Part shown: in pieces, positions 1 through 8,387 of the stretch | Layout of the letters: each line of letters opens with the position of its first letter | Position numbering within the stretch: the stretch's first letter is position 1 | Source: Cyanomargarita calcarea GSE-NOS-MK-12-04C | Lineage (GTDB): Bacteria; Cyanobacteriota; Cyanobacteriia; Cyanobacteriales; Nostocaceae | DNA length: 64,000 bases | Reading direction: 5' to 3' | Assembly: GCA_019359595.1 (NCBI GenBank) | Contig: JAHHGZ010000002.1 | Location: 124,001-188,000 of the forward strand | Notes under the pieces: model-generated | Told to the model about the DNA's origin: nothing | The model's input: the letters and a program-made list of their open reading frames with translations, nothing else | Databases searched by the model: none | Made by a program: the position numbers and the translations under genes

Positions 1-2
1 AT

Positions 3-55
3 TGGGAATGAGTAGGAGTTAAAATTAAAAAATTTTTAACTCCTACTCATTCCCA
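3..55. repeat. Perfect 22-bp-arm hairpin
   Basis: Positions 3-24 and 34-55 are exact inverted repeats around a 9-base AT-rich loop. The arms contain the same GTAGGAGTTA / TAACTCCTAC words as the adjoining heptanucleotide array, so it probably formed from inverted copies of that array. There is no clear T-run and no neighbouring gene end, so a terminator role is not supported. Confidence 0.8.
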
Positions 56-109
56 TAGATAAGAATATTGCAACTTTCATCAAAAAAGCTTAATCTAAAC
101 TTATTGGCT

Positions 110-276
110 CTTGCTCCTAACTCCTAACTCCTACCTCCTACCTCCTAACTCCTAACTCCTAACTCCTAACTCCTAACTCCTACCTCCTAACTCCTACCTC
201 CTAACTCCTAACTCCTAACTCCTAACTCCTAACTCCTACCTCCTAACTCCTACGTAACTCCTACGTAACTCCTAAA
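110..276. repeat. Heptanucleotide tandem repeat array (STRR)
   Basis: About twenty copies of CTCCTAA/CTCCTAC run in tandem, ending next to the 3' end of the prenyltransferase-like gene. Short tandemly repeated heptamers of this kind are known from heterocyst-forming cyanobacteria. No coding or regulatory function can be read from it. Confidence 0.9.
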
Positions 277-1142
277 CTCATCTGGTAATACAAGTTTAAA
301 TTCTCAACTGCTCCCGATAATAATTCTCTTTCCCGAAAAGCTACAACTGTTCCTCGTACAGATTGCTTCTGATAATAATTATGTACTAATCTTGCTAGGG
401 GGTTGCGTAAATTAGCAATGAAACTATCCGGTTCGGGGGTGGGGCAATACAGGATTATCTCCGGGTTAGCTTTTGAGAAACCAAATCCAAAGGCCCAGCA
501 GTTATCCAACATCTGTAAAGCAGATGGAGACAAAACTTTTGCTAGTCGCCTTTGTACCCTAAGTTCTTCTAATTCTTTGCGTAGTATTCTTGGATACAAC
601 TCAATAGTGCTACGACCATCTAGATGAAAATCAAAACCCACTACTACTAGACTGCAGCAAACAATCATTGCTCGCAACTCTTCACTAGGTTCGCACAGAG
701 CAATTGCGATTTCTAGTTTTTCTGGATAATCTTGAATCACAAACCAAACTTTCAAGCGTGAATCGAAAAGTTCCTTTCGCAGATCCACTCCCACTAGGAT
801 TTGTGAGATTTTGTTAGGGTCAAAATCATTACCTAAAAACTGCTCCATTAACCGATAATCCAATTTCACCTCATCCCTTGCTTCTACTTGGTGAAAGAAG
901 TTGAGTGCTGCATCGAATTGTTTGAAACTTGGGTTATTGCGAAACAGGTTAAATCGAATAGGATACAGTTTCTCTTTCTGAATCTTGCAAGAACACTCCA
1001 GTCCCCAATCCTTTGCTTCCTTCACAAAGCACTCAAATTGCTCTAGTGCATAGACAGACTCAATCTGAAATGCACGTTTATGTTCATTAATGAAGTGTAG
1101 GTTGCGATCGCCCAGTAGCAACGTGTTATCGTCAGCAATCAT
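261..1142 (-). CDS. LynF/PatF-family peptide prenyltransferase (cyanobactin type)
   Basis: The 293-aa product resembles the cyanobactin prenyltransferases LynF/TruF/PatF across its whole length, as I recall those sequences. Shared blocks are HKRAF-IE at the N-terminus, SCKIQ-KL-RF around residues 50-65, VKLDY-L-QFLG-FD near 93-108, VGVDLR then DYPEKLEIAIAL in the middle, VGFDFHLDG near 168, and SKANPEIILY near 223. This family attaches dimethylallyl groups to Tyr, Ser, Thr or Trp side chains (or termini) of RiPPs, using an ABBA barrel without a DDxxD motif. Length matches the family (about 290-300 aa). No cyanobactin protease (PatA/PatG) or PatE-like precursor lies in the window. It could act on a peptide encoded left of the window or on the lanthipeptide nearby. 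The family call is fairly secure; the substrate is unknown. Confidence 0.75.
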   Translation of the reverse strand: MIADDNTLLLGDRNLHFINEHKRAFQIESVYALEQFECFVKEAKDWGLECSCKIQKEKLYPIRFNLFRNNPSFKQFDAALNFFHQVEARDEVKLDYRLMEQFLGNDFDPNKISQILVGVDLRKELFDSRLKVWFVIQDYPEKLEIAIALCEPSEELRAMIVCCSLVVVGFDFHLDGRSTIELYPRILRKELEELRVQRRLAKVLSPSALQMLDNCWAFGFGFSKANPEIILYCPTPEPDSFIANLRNPLARLVHNYYQKQSVRGTVVAFRERELLSGAVENLNLYYQMSLGVT

Positions 1143-1170
1143 TTCTGAAAAAATCTCGTCGTTTGCTTAA

Positions 1171-1713
1171 TCAGGATTGTGGCTTATTCGGACCGGGTAG
1201 ACCAGGGGGTGTATAGACAGGTGTCTCAGCCGTGATTCGTCCCATAATCGTAAAAGCTGTAGTTACTAATAACATTGAGATTTTAAAGATGCTAGCGGGA
1301 TTAATTTTCCCCGTCTTTTGAAACTCGCTAAGTAGGTCGTTCATAGCAGGAGCAATTGCTATAATCGCTGTCGAAACTGCTCCCCAAAAAGTTTTGCTTT
1401 CAAAAATGCTTTTGGATTGACTGAATTCCACTCTGTCAGGACCAGGCAAACCATTAGGTGTATAGACAGGAGTTTGGGCCGTAACCCTTCCAACAACCGT
1501 TAAAGTGGTACTGGCCAACAACAGTGAGATTCTAAAGATAGTAATTGGGGAAATTTTTCCAGTCCTCAAAAATTCCACAATCATGTCGTTGACTGCAGGG
1601 GATATGGCTAAAATTGCAGTTGAAACTGCTCCCCAAAAGGTTTTACTTTCAAAGATGTTTTTGTATTCACTTGAAGCAAAGGAAGGTAAAACTTGTTCTA
1701 CGGGACTTTGCAT
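1171..1713 (-). CDS. Membrane protein with internal tandem duplication
   Basis: The ORF is open from 1761, but ATG at 1713 has a GGAGA ribosome-binding site just upstream and gives a 180-aa product starting MQSPVEQ. The protein consists of two near-identical units of about 75 residues (roughly 20-94 and 103-176). Each begins IFESKTFWGAVSTAI, carries two hydrophobic helices separated by a short polar FxxTGKI turn, and ends TPVYTPxGLPGP. The architecture is like small holin-type membrane proteins, but I do not recognise a named family. The two copies differ at many positions (for example ILAISPAVNDM against IIAIAPAMNDL), so the duplication is not recent. It lies 28 bp upstream of the prenyltransferase on the same strand and may be co-transcribed with it. 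Confidence 0.7.
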   Translation of the reverse strand: MQSPVEQVLPSFASSEYKNIFESKTFWGAVSTAILAISPAVNDMIVEFLRTGKISPITIFRISLLLASTTLTVVGRVTAQTPVYTPNGLPGPDRVEFSQSKSIFESKTFWGAVSTAIIAIAPAMNDLLSEFQKTGKINPASIFKISMLLVTTAFTIMGRITAETPVYTPPGLPGPNKPQS

Positions 1714-1761
1714 GGAAATTCTCCAACTGAATGGTTTGTTTTCAGTAACCTTATGAATCAA

Positions 1762-2415
1762 GGAGTAGATAGCTTAAAAAATCACTGCTCGTCCACTCCG
1801 TGATCCTTTTCGTAGTTATGTTGGCCGTTTGAATTTTCTTCTCCCCTTTGAATTGGGAGTAGGGGGCTTCATTGTCGAATTGCGAACGTTATAAGATCGT
1901 ATCCGCTCAATAAATAGAACCTGACCTGACTGTATAAGGCTAAAACTAGCGAGAGATACTTTGGTTAAATATTATATTTATTAATAATCAAGTTTTTTAG
2001 TTGTTACAAAAATATAAATACTTATTCACCATAAGTAAAATAGTTTTCCAAGCAAAAAACGACCGTAGATAATAAATTGCATTAAGTGAAATAATAAAAC
2101 TTCCCAAAGATAGATGATTTTAAAATAATTATTTAATCGCATTAATACAAATCTCTCTTTAGGCCGATGAATTAAAAAACATAGTAGTATGTGTGGTGAA
2201 ATCCTCGGGAAGATTGCTTTAAAAAGTCAAATTGAATACAAATCCTCCTAAAGGAAGATGTGTCAGAGAAAACACTGATACTAAAGTTTTGAGAGACATA
2301 CAGGGAGTTGATTTGGAATTTCGTGAAGTCGCTCCTGTATTTAGGGAAAAACCCTAACAAGTCTGCTATTTGCCAATATTGACTAATTTCTTGAATATCA
2401 TTTGCGAGGTGTTTT
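1762..2415. other. Intergenic region upstream of the lanthipeptide precursor
   Basis: This AT-rich 654-bp stretch lies between two divergent genes and should contain both promoters. I see no convincing ORF: a 62-codon minus frame at 2172-2360 has no homologue that I recognise. The last bases carry the GAGGTG ribosome-binding site of the precursor. Confidence 0.5.
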
Positions 2416-2703
2416 ATGTCTAAGAATACCGTTGAGAAACCTTCTGCGAATTACCTTGAGCAACTGTTGCAGCGAGCTGCGACTGATGCAGATTTCCGGG
2501 ACGAATTGGAGAGCAACCCTAAATATTTTGGCATCTCATCTGAGACCGAACTAGTACTGCCAAAATCAGTTGCAACGCAGGAGCAATCAGGTATCGACTT
2601 GAAGGACAATATTGAAGGAGAATTGGGAATAGTTTCAATGGCTTGCCAAAGTACCTGTACTGGCGGTCCCTACACCATTGTTTGTGATGGGACAACAAAG
2701 TAA
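2416..2703 (+). CDS. Lanthipeptide precursor with nitrile-hydratase-like leader (NHLP type)
   Basis: The 95-aa peptide starts at ATG 2416 behind a GAGGTG ribosome-binding site. Residues about 13-45 (YLEQLLQRAATDADFRDEL, then NPKYFGIS) have the pattern of nitrile-hydratase alpha-subunit-derived leaders used by ProcA-like lanthipeptides. The last 19 residues, CQSTCTGGPYTIVCDGTTK (77-95), are rich in Cys (77, 81, 90) and Ser/Thr (79, 80, 82, 87, 93, 94). That composition suits dehydration and thioether formation by the LanM encoded downstream. The junction reads GELGIVSMA-C and has no double glycine, so the cleavage site is uncertain. With three Cys, up to three lanthionine or methyllanthionine rings are possible. 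The precursor role is inferred from leader type, composition and neighbourhood. Confidence 0.8.
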   Translation: MSKNTVEKPSANYLEQLLQRAATDADFRDELESNPKYFGISSETELVLPKSVATQEQSGIDLKDNIEGELGIVSMACQSTCTGGPYTIVCDGTTK

Positions 2704-3670
2704 AAAAGAAAAAAGATAAAAGTAAAAAGTACATCCCCTAAACTTATTTATGGGATTTGTAAGGGAAGCCTTCTTTCTTGGGCTGTGCGTGTCTAACAAA
2801 ATCTCTTACTCTTTTCGTAAATAAATTTAGGGCTTTAACCCTTTTACTTATTCTTTCTTTTGCCTTTTTACTTTTTAATGAGTGCCTTGTTTGGTAATTT
2901 TCTTTCTTAGGGTCGTGCGCAAGTAAATTACCTGTTTTGAAAAATATAAGCCTTGGTTCTCAAGGCTTTCAGTGATTAAAAAAGGTAACTTATTTGTGCA
3001 GTTCTAACACCGATAAGAGAGGCAAAATTACGAAGTAGCGGCATAGAGTTTTCAATCAAGAGATTATACTGTAGTCTCTTTTGCGATCGGCAATTTCCAA
3101 AGAAATAGTCTGATAAAATTTTGGTATGTGCAGACATCCTGCCTGACAGATGACTTATTTCTTGGATCTGTGTAGGGGAATTCAACATCAGAAAGTTTCC
3201 TAATATTCTTGTAGTGCAGATGTACAGTTTGCCAAACAGGCTTTTTGACCTGTTTGTTCTATAGGATGATTGGTTTCGTGGAATTCCCTAAGATAATTTT
3301 TGGGCTAGCATCAAAGTAATTTAAATGTGGTGCTAGTCTGGTTTACAAATGATGTTGAAGTAAGGACCGAAGTTGGAAGAAGGAGTAGCTAATAAAAATG
3401 CGCGTTCGTAAGTTTAGAGCTTCAGTAAAAAAAAGATGTTTTTCGAGTCCTTTGTAGCGCGTTCACGTAGTGTCTCGCAGAGAAGAAAAACAGTGTCCTT
3501 GTTTCAATCCCACATGAGTGCTCATGTGGGTACTTCTTCCTTCTTTCTTCTTCCTTCTTTCTTCGTGAATATGGCATTGCTGAATTGAAGTATGAAATTT
3601 AAAAACAAGGTACTTTAAACTCTTACTATTTGCGCCTACCTTCCCGCAATGCATGAGTTGATAGACTACA
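2704..3670. other. Long spacer between precursor and lanM
   Basis: These 967 bp hold no gene I can support; the 70-codon minus frame at 2976-3188 looks spurious. Structures seen are: an inverted pair CCCTAAACTTATTTAT / AAATAAATTTAGGG around 2736-2853; a hairpin AAGCCTTG-GTTCT-CAAGGCTT near 2949-2971; a perfect 10-bp-arm palindrome CCCACATGAG/CTCATGTGGG at 3510-3531; and CTTCCTT-type heptamers at 3533-3570. The hairpins could attenuate read-through from the abundant precursor message into lanM, but this is inference. Confidence 0.45.
2949..2971. terminator. Hairpin downstream of the precursor gene (possible attenuator)
   Basis: AAGCCTTG and CAAGGCTT form an 8-bp stem with a 5-base loop about 250 bp after the precursor stop codon. 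No run of T follows it on the plus strand, so it is at best a weak terminator. Confidence 0.3.
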
Positions 3671-6600
3671 ATGCTCAATCCTTCTTCACTTCTTGAAATT
3701 GCCACTTGCGCTAGCAATCTATCTGAGCGCACTATCATTGTTCAGCAATTAGCAAAACGTAATCTACAGGTAAAGTGTACTACTCAACTCAGCCCACTTG
3801 ATACCTGGATTGTAGAAAAAATAGCAGGCAAATTAGCCGCAAAGTTCATCAAGAGGGACTCTAATCAGCAGTCCCTGACTCATTTCCCGAAAATTGGTGA
3901 TATCAAAGAACTGCTAACTAAGTATAAATTATATGAATTGAATTTAGCTAATTTCTCTGAATTGGATAGGTTCGAGTTTATTAAAGTCCATGCAAAATGG
4001 TTAAACGTTTATCAAGCGGCTCTCGCAACGCTAGACTTACCGAGAGAGGATTTTTCGGATGCATACTGGTATAAAAATGATATTTATTACGGTAAATTTG
4101 CAAAAGTTTGCGAGCCATTTCTACGACTACTAGACCAAACATTGCGATCGCTATGTAATGTAATTAACGTATCCCAGCAAGGCAGGTATACAATTAATCC
4201 GCAAGTCTTGGCTGATATTCAGCTTCACCTGTTAAAGCGGTTTGAAATATCTTTAGCTTGGGCACTGGAAGCAGATATAAATGTTTACTGCTCCAAAAAT
4301 AATATCGCCAAAACATCCGATTCTCGTGATGCTTACATCGCTTATCTTGAACAAACCTTTAATAGCGAGCAAGATTACCACCGCTTTTATTGCAAATTTC
4401 CCGTACTAGGACGTTGGCTAGCTCAAATCACCAATTTTCTCTGCACTGCTGGTGAAGAATTGATCCAACGTTTGACTATCGATCGAGAGCAAATCAGTTC
4501 TACCTTCTTTGGTGGTAGAGAAATTTCCCAAATCAAATCCTTGAAGTTGGGTCAGTCCGACCACCATGCTGAGGGCAAAAGCGTAATCATTGTTGAATTA
4601 GAGCTAATCGAATCTGAGACTGCAACTATAGTTTATAAACCCCGGTGTCTCAAATCTGAAGCTGCAATGCAAGGGTTGCTGGAAACTTTGAACCGAGCTA
4701 AAGTTGTTGAGTTTGCTACCTACAAAGTGCTTTGTAAGGAAGACTATGGTTATGCAGAGTTTATTCCTTCTGGGAAAAATCATGTCTTAAGCAAAAAGGA
4801 TATTGAGAGGTTCTATAGTCAATTAGGCGGATATTTAGCTATATTTTATATATTAGGCGGCGGGGATATGCATTATGAAAATATTCTTGTCGCTAACGGT
4901 AATGCTTTTATTTGCGATTGTGAAACAGTCCTAGAAGTCCTACCCCACAATCTTGATAAATTACCAAATACAGTATTTGATTCGGTATTTAAAACCGTGA
5001 TGCTTGATTGGCCACGTCCAAAAGCTGCGGATCGAACAAGGAGTATAAGTGGCTACAGCGGTGGTGAATCTTACGAGTCCCCATTTTCTGTATCCAAAAT
5101 TAATGATTCTCGGATGTCATTAGCTTTGGCAGTTGAACAAAAAGTTGGGGAGCGCGTTGAAGTGGAACCAGCTAATCGCATATATTACAACGGACAGTTA
5201 GTAGGTCCGCACGATTATCAAGACTGTATTGTGAGTGGGTTTAACCAAGTTTATAGTTGGTTCCAACAAAATACCAGCTTCGGAATACAGCAGATTACAA
5301 AGCTATTCGCTCCTTCATCAGTCCGCTTCATCAATTTGGGAACACAAACTTATGTTAAGTTAATTGCTGCAGCACAACACCCGAAATGTTTAGCCGATCC
5401 ACTAGAAGTTGATTTGTTTTTCAGCAGCTTAATTGAACATCCGAGGAAGTGGGACGAGACTTATCAGCTAGCAGAGTGTGAAGTTGCAGCACTGTGGCAA
5501 TTAGATGTTCCACTCTTTACTGCAAAGGCAGATGATGATAATGAATTAATTTATAACTATCACCATTTACTGCCAGATACTTTAGCGATTTCACCGTTGG
5601 ATAATGCAGCCAAGCGAATTCATAAATTATCTACGGAAAACCAAATTCGGCAAAATCAATACATTTATACCAGCTTTTCCACTGAAGAAATTAATAACCA
5701 ATATTTTATTGATTCAGCCGTTAATTATGCTCAACAAATAGGCTGGCAGTTATGCGAATTGCTTCAGCCGTCTTCCAGTGAAGCTCCGTGGAAAAATTAT
5801 GAATTTACGGGTACTCGTAAAGATATCGTGGATATTCGATCGGATCTTTATGCTGGATCGGCTGGGATTTGCTTATTTTTGGCTTACCTAGATTGGATTC
5901 AACCACAGCCTGAGTTTCGCCAAGCGGCAGAAAGAGCTTTAGAGTATTCCATCAAGCAACGTGATACTACGATGGTTGGGGTATTCCAAGGTGCAACTGG
6001 CTTAATTTACCTATTAACACACCTTGCCCAACTATGGAATAAACCAACCCTGCTTGATTTAGCTGCCGAATTGATTGATGAACTAATACCTGACATTAGT
6101 CAAGATCGTTACTTTGATATTTTACATGGTGTTGCTGGGATTATTCCTGTAATGATTGTTCTGGCAGAGGCTGGATACGAGAAAGCCCTTACCCTGGCTA
6201 CCCAGTGCGCTCAACACTTACTTGAATATGCAACTTACGAGAACGGTACGCTTAGTTGGCCTTGTAATCGTTCAGAACTAGCACAAGCGAACTTAACTGG
6301 CTTCTCCCACGGAGCTAGCGGCATTGGCTGGGCTTTAATTTTGCTTGGTTGCCACATCAAAGATAATCAATACATTACAGCTGGTCGCCAAGCTTTTGCT
6401 TATGAAGCAAGCAAATTCGATTTAGCCCAACGCGATTGGTATGATTTACGAACATCAGTGATGAAGCTGAGTGGAAAATTACCACATTTTGCGAATGCTT
6501 GGTGTAATGGTGCGGCAGGAATTGGTTTGAGCCGCATTGCAATTTGGGCAGCTTTAGGCAAAAATGACGACGATTTACTGCGGGAAGCTTATACGGCTTT

Positions 6601-6937
6601 GAGTGCAACGTTACGTAACTTTCATCAGCTAGGAAATGACTCATTATGTCACGGGAAAGCAGGAAATGCCGAACTTTTACTGCGGGTTGCCAAGTTAAGG
6701 GATGAACCTTATTTGCAGATGGAAGCGAATGTACAAGCCCAAGCACAGTGGCGGAATTTTGAGAAGAGCCGTTATTGGATTTGTGGTACTGGTGGTAACG
6801 ATGTCCTTCCCGATCTAATGCTTGGATTGGCTGGTATTGGAATGCACTTTTTGCGTTTAGCCTATCCGGAACGAATACCTTCACCCCTCCTATTAGATCC
6901 TCCACCAAATATTCAGAGCCAAGCAATCGGGACTTAA
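3671..6937 (+). CDS. lanM: Class II lanthipeptide synthetase LanM
   Basis: The 1088-aa product has the full LanM architecture: an N-terminal kinase-like dehydratase (DUF4135, about residues 150-560) and a C-terminal LanC-like cyclase (about 730-1070). Dehydratase residues are in place: K323 in VYKPRCLK, D399/H401/N404 in GGGDMHYENI and D416 in ICDCET. Cyclase zinc ligands are also present: C945 in WCNGAAG, and C993-H994 in CHGKAGN. H880 in SHGASGIGW matches the conserved cyclase His. Both activities should therefore be intact: phosphorylation and elimination of Ser/Thr, then thioether formation. The precursor 1 kb upstream on the same strand is the likely substrate. There is no C39 protease domain, so leader removal needs another enzyme. 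Length is typical for LanM (about 1000-1100 aa). Confidence 0.95.
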   Translation: MLNPSSLLEIATCASNLSERTIIVQQLAKRNLQVKCTTQLSPLDTWIVEKIAGKLAAKFIKRDSNQQSLTHFPKIGDIKELLTKYKLYELNLANFSELDRFEFIKVHAKWLNVYQAALATLDLPREDFSDAYWYKNDIYYGKFAKVCEPFLRLLDQTLRSLCNVINVSQQGRYTINPQVLADIQLHLLKRFEISLAWALEADINVYCSKNNIAKTSDSRDAYIAYLEQTFNSEQDYHRFYCKFPVLGRWLAQITNFLCTAGEELIQRLTIDREQISSTFFGGREISQIKSLKLGQSDHHAEGKSVIIVELELIESETATIVYKPRCLKSEAAMQGLLETLNRAKVVEFATYKVLCKEDYGYAEFIPSGKNHVLSKKDIERFYSQLGGYLAIFYILGGGDMHYENILVANGNAFICDCETVLEVLPHNLDKLPNTVFDSVFKTVMLDWPRPKAADRTRSISGYSGGESYESPFSVSKINDSRMSLALAVEQKVGERVEVEPANRIYYNGQLVGPHDYQDCIVSGFNQVYSWFQQNTSFGIQQITKLFAPSSVRFINLGTQTYVKLIAAAQHPKCLADPLEVDLFFSSLIEHPRKWDETYQLAECEVAALWQLDVPLFTAKADDDNELIYNYHHLLPDTLAISPLDNAAKRIHKLSTENQIRQNQYIYTSFSTEEINNQYFIDSAVNYAQQIGWQLCELLQPSSSEAPWKNYEFTGTRKDIVDIRSDLYAGSAGICLFLAYLDWIQPQPEFRQAAERALEYSIKQRDTTMVGVFQGATGLIYLLTHLAQLWNKPTLLDLAAELIDELIPDISQDRYFDILHGVAGIIPVMIVLAEAGYEKALTLATQCAQHLLEYATYENGTLSWPCNRSELAQANLTGFSHGASGIGWALILLGCHIKDNQYITAGRQAFAYEASKFDLAQRDWYDLRTSVMKLSGKLPHFANAWCNGAAGIGLSRIAIWAALGKNDDDLLREAYTALSATLRNFHQLGNDSLCHGKAGNAELLLRVAKLRDEPYLQMEANVQAQAQWRNFEKSRYWICGTGGNDVLPDLMLGLAGIGMHFLRLAYPERIPSPLLLDPPPNIQSQAIGT

Positions 6938-6988
6938 CTGTTCCCATCCATATGCATTGATTAAATCTGAAAGAAGAAAAAAAGACTT

Positions 6989-7954
6989 ATGCCAAAAGAA
7001 TCTATCCAACAGTTCCATGAAGAATTTCTAAAAAGTGAAGAGTTGAAGCAGAAGGTCAGGACAATCACTACTTATCGGGAGATGATTAAGCTTGGAGAGA
7101 ATTATGGCTACTATTTCACAGAAGAAGACATTGCTGAAGCAAATGCTACTTACCAAGATGACCAAAAGGTTTCTTTAAATAATATTTCTATTAATTCAGA
7201 TGAAAATTCAAATCAAGTATATCACTATGATTTCAAATGCTCAGATATTGCAAATTTTGATAAAATCGCTCTAGAGTTTGAAAAACTCAAAATCAAACCC
7301 AGTACAGTAGATATGAATGAGTTTGAAAAATATTTTCAAAATGACGACTTGAATTTTACCTCTATCTCTCCTTCTTCACTTGAATTCAAGTCTTATTATG
7401 ACGATATTATCAAGTCAGATATGAGGAAAAAAGCTCTTGAACCATTCCCGGAATATACAAAACGGTCATTTCACTTAATCAATTTGGATCTTCATGTAGA
7501 ACACCAGCTTTATGAAGATTATTTTCTTAGTAAATTTAGAATAATTCAATTTTTGGAGAATCTTTTTGACACTGAAGTTAAGTTTTCCGGAAGCTTATGG
7601 TATCCGCCAAATTCATACAGATTATGGCATACCAATGAAACCCAGCCGGGATGGAGAATGTATTGGATTGATTTCGATGCTTTTGAATCAGATAAGCCGG
7701 AAAAATCATTCTTTCGCTATATGAATCCTCAGACTAAGGAGTTAGTTACACTTGATGAAGAACCCAAGATAGTTCGATTTTTTAAAGTCGAAAATAATTC
7801 CGATAAATTATTCTGGCATTGTATAGCTAACCCGACGCAATTTAATCGCTGGAGTTTCGGGTTCCTTATTCCTGATAACTGGATGCAAAAATTGCTTACT
7901 AGAAGCGAGGATAATAGTAAAAAGGTAGGTAATGAATGGGCTTACAAAAATTGA
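6989..7954 (+). CDS. Nif11 domain fused to 2OG-Fe(II) oxygenase-like domain
   Basis: This 321-aa protein starts 51 bp after lanM. Residues about 5-50 (IQQFHEEFLKSEELKQK, then YREMIKLGENYGYYFTEEDI) fit the Nif11 domain, normally the leader of N11P-type RiPP precursors. A polar linker follows to about residue 150. The C-terminal part (200-295) has the order YPPNSYRLWHTNETQPGWR, SFFRYMNPQTKE, LFWHCI and NRWSFGF. This resembles cupin-like 2OG-Fe(II) hydroxylases found in cyanobacteria and cyanophages. H214 and H277 are candidate iron ligands and R287 a candidate 2OG-binding Arg; the carboxylate ligand is uncertain (N216 or E217). The likely role is hydroxylation of the lanthipeptide, with the Nif11 part binding LanM or the leader. 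The domain call is fairly good; the role is inferred. Confidence 0.7.
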   Translation: MPKESIQQFHEEFLKSEELKQKVRTITTYREMIKLGENYGYYFTEEDIAEANATYQDDQKVSLNNISINSDENSNQVYHYDFKCSDIANFDKIALEFEKLKIKPSTVDMNEFEKYFQNDDLNFTSISPSSLEFKSYYDDIIKSDMRKKALEPFPEYTKRSFHLINLDLHVEHQLYEDYFLSKFRIIQFLENLFDTEVKFSGSLWYPPNSYRLWHTNETQPGWRMYWIDFDAFESDKPEKSFFRYMNPQTKELVTLDEEPKIVRFFKVENNSDKLFWHCIANPTQFNRWSFGFLIPDNWMQKLLTRSEDNSKKVGNEWAYKN

Positions 7955-8092
7955 AGAAGGAAGAAGGAAGAAGGAACAGGTTTATATATGGGGATTCAGA
8001 CAAGGCACGTTTGAAGAAGGAAGCTTCCAAGAGCAAGCTGCCGTCCCAACTCAAAACGAGCGACCTAAATAAGTCGGGGTATTAAACCCCCA
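7952..8092. repeat. Interspersed repeat family, copy 1
   Basis: GAAGGAA-type heptamers are followed by GGTTTATATATGGGGATTC, then CCCAACTCAAAACGAGCGACC and GTCGGGGTATTAAAC. The same ordered blocks occur near 25.4-25.55, 37.13-37.25 and (inverted) 44.14-44.26 kb. No ORF is present. The rest of the spacer to 8387 shows no feature beyond the GGAG ribosome-binding site of the ABC transporter. Confidence 0.75.
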
Positions 8093-8387
8093 CAAAAAAG
8101 CGGATAAATTATCCCTTTTAGCTTTCAAAGCCTACCCGAGAAAATATATTGGGATACTTTTTATAGTTTAAAGGTCTTAAGACAGTAAATCTACGCCCTT
8201 GTATAGTTTAATCAATTGGGCTATTTGTTAATAAATCAAAAATTTTTGGTTTTAAGGTTTTATATCATGTGTTCTTGAAATAAGAACTGCTGAATATGGC
8301 TTTTGATATTTGTTGGACAACTGGAACAGAAGATATCACTTATCCTTTGGAGTCAAATTTACAGATAACTCCACCTGGAGAACCAAG

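Noticed and set aside
1171-1713. TPVYTPxGLPGP tails as possible cyanobactin core peptides for the neighbouring prenyltransferase
   Set aside because: They follow transmembrane segments in a 180-aa membrane protein and lack PatE-type recognition sequences.
3495-3545. GTACCCACATGAGCACTCAT followed by GTGGGATTGAAAC on the minus strand looks like a CRISPR repeat with the ATTGAAAC end
   Set aside because: Only one copy, no spacers and no cas genes nearby; it is better described as a palindrome next to heptamer repeats.
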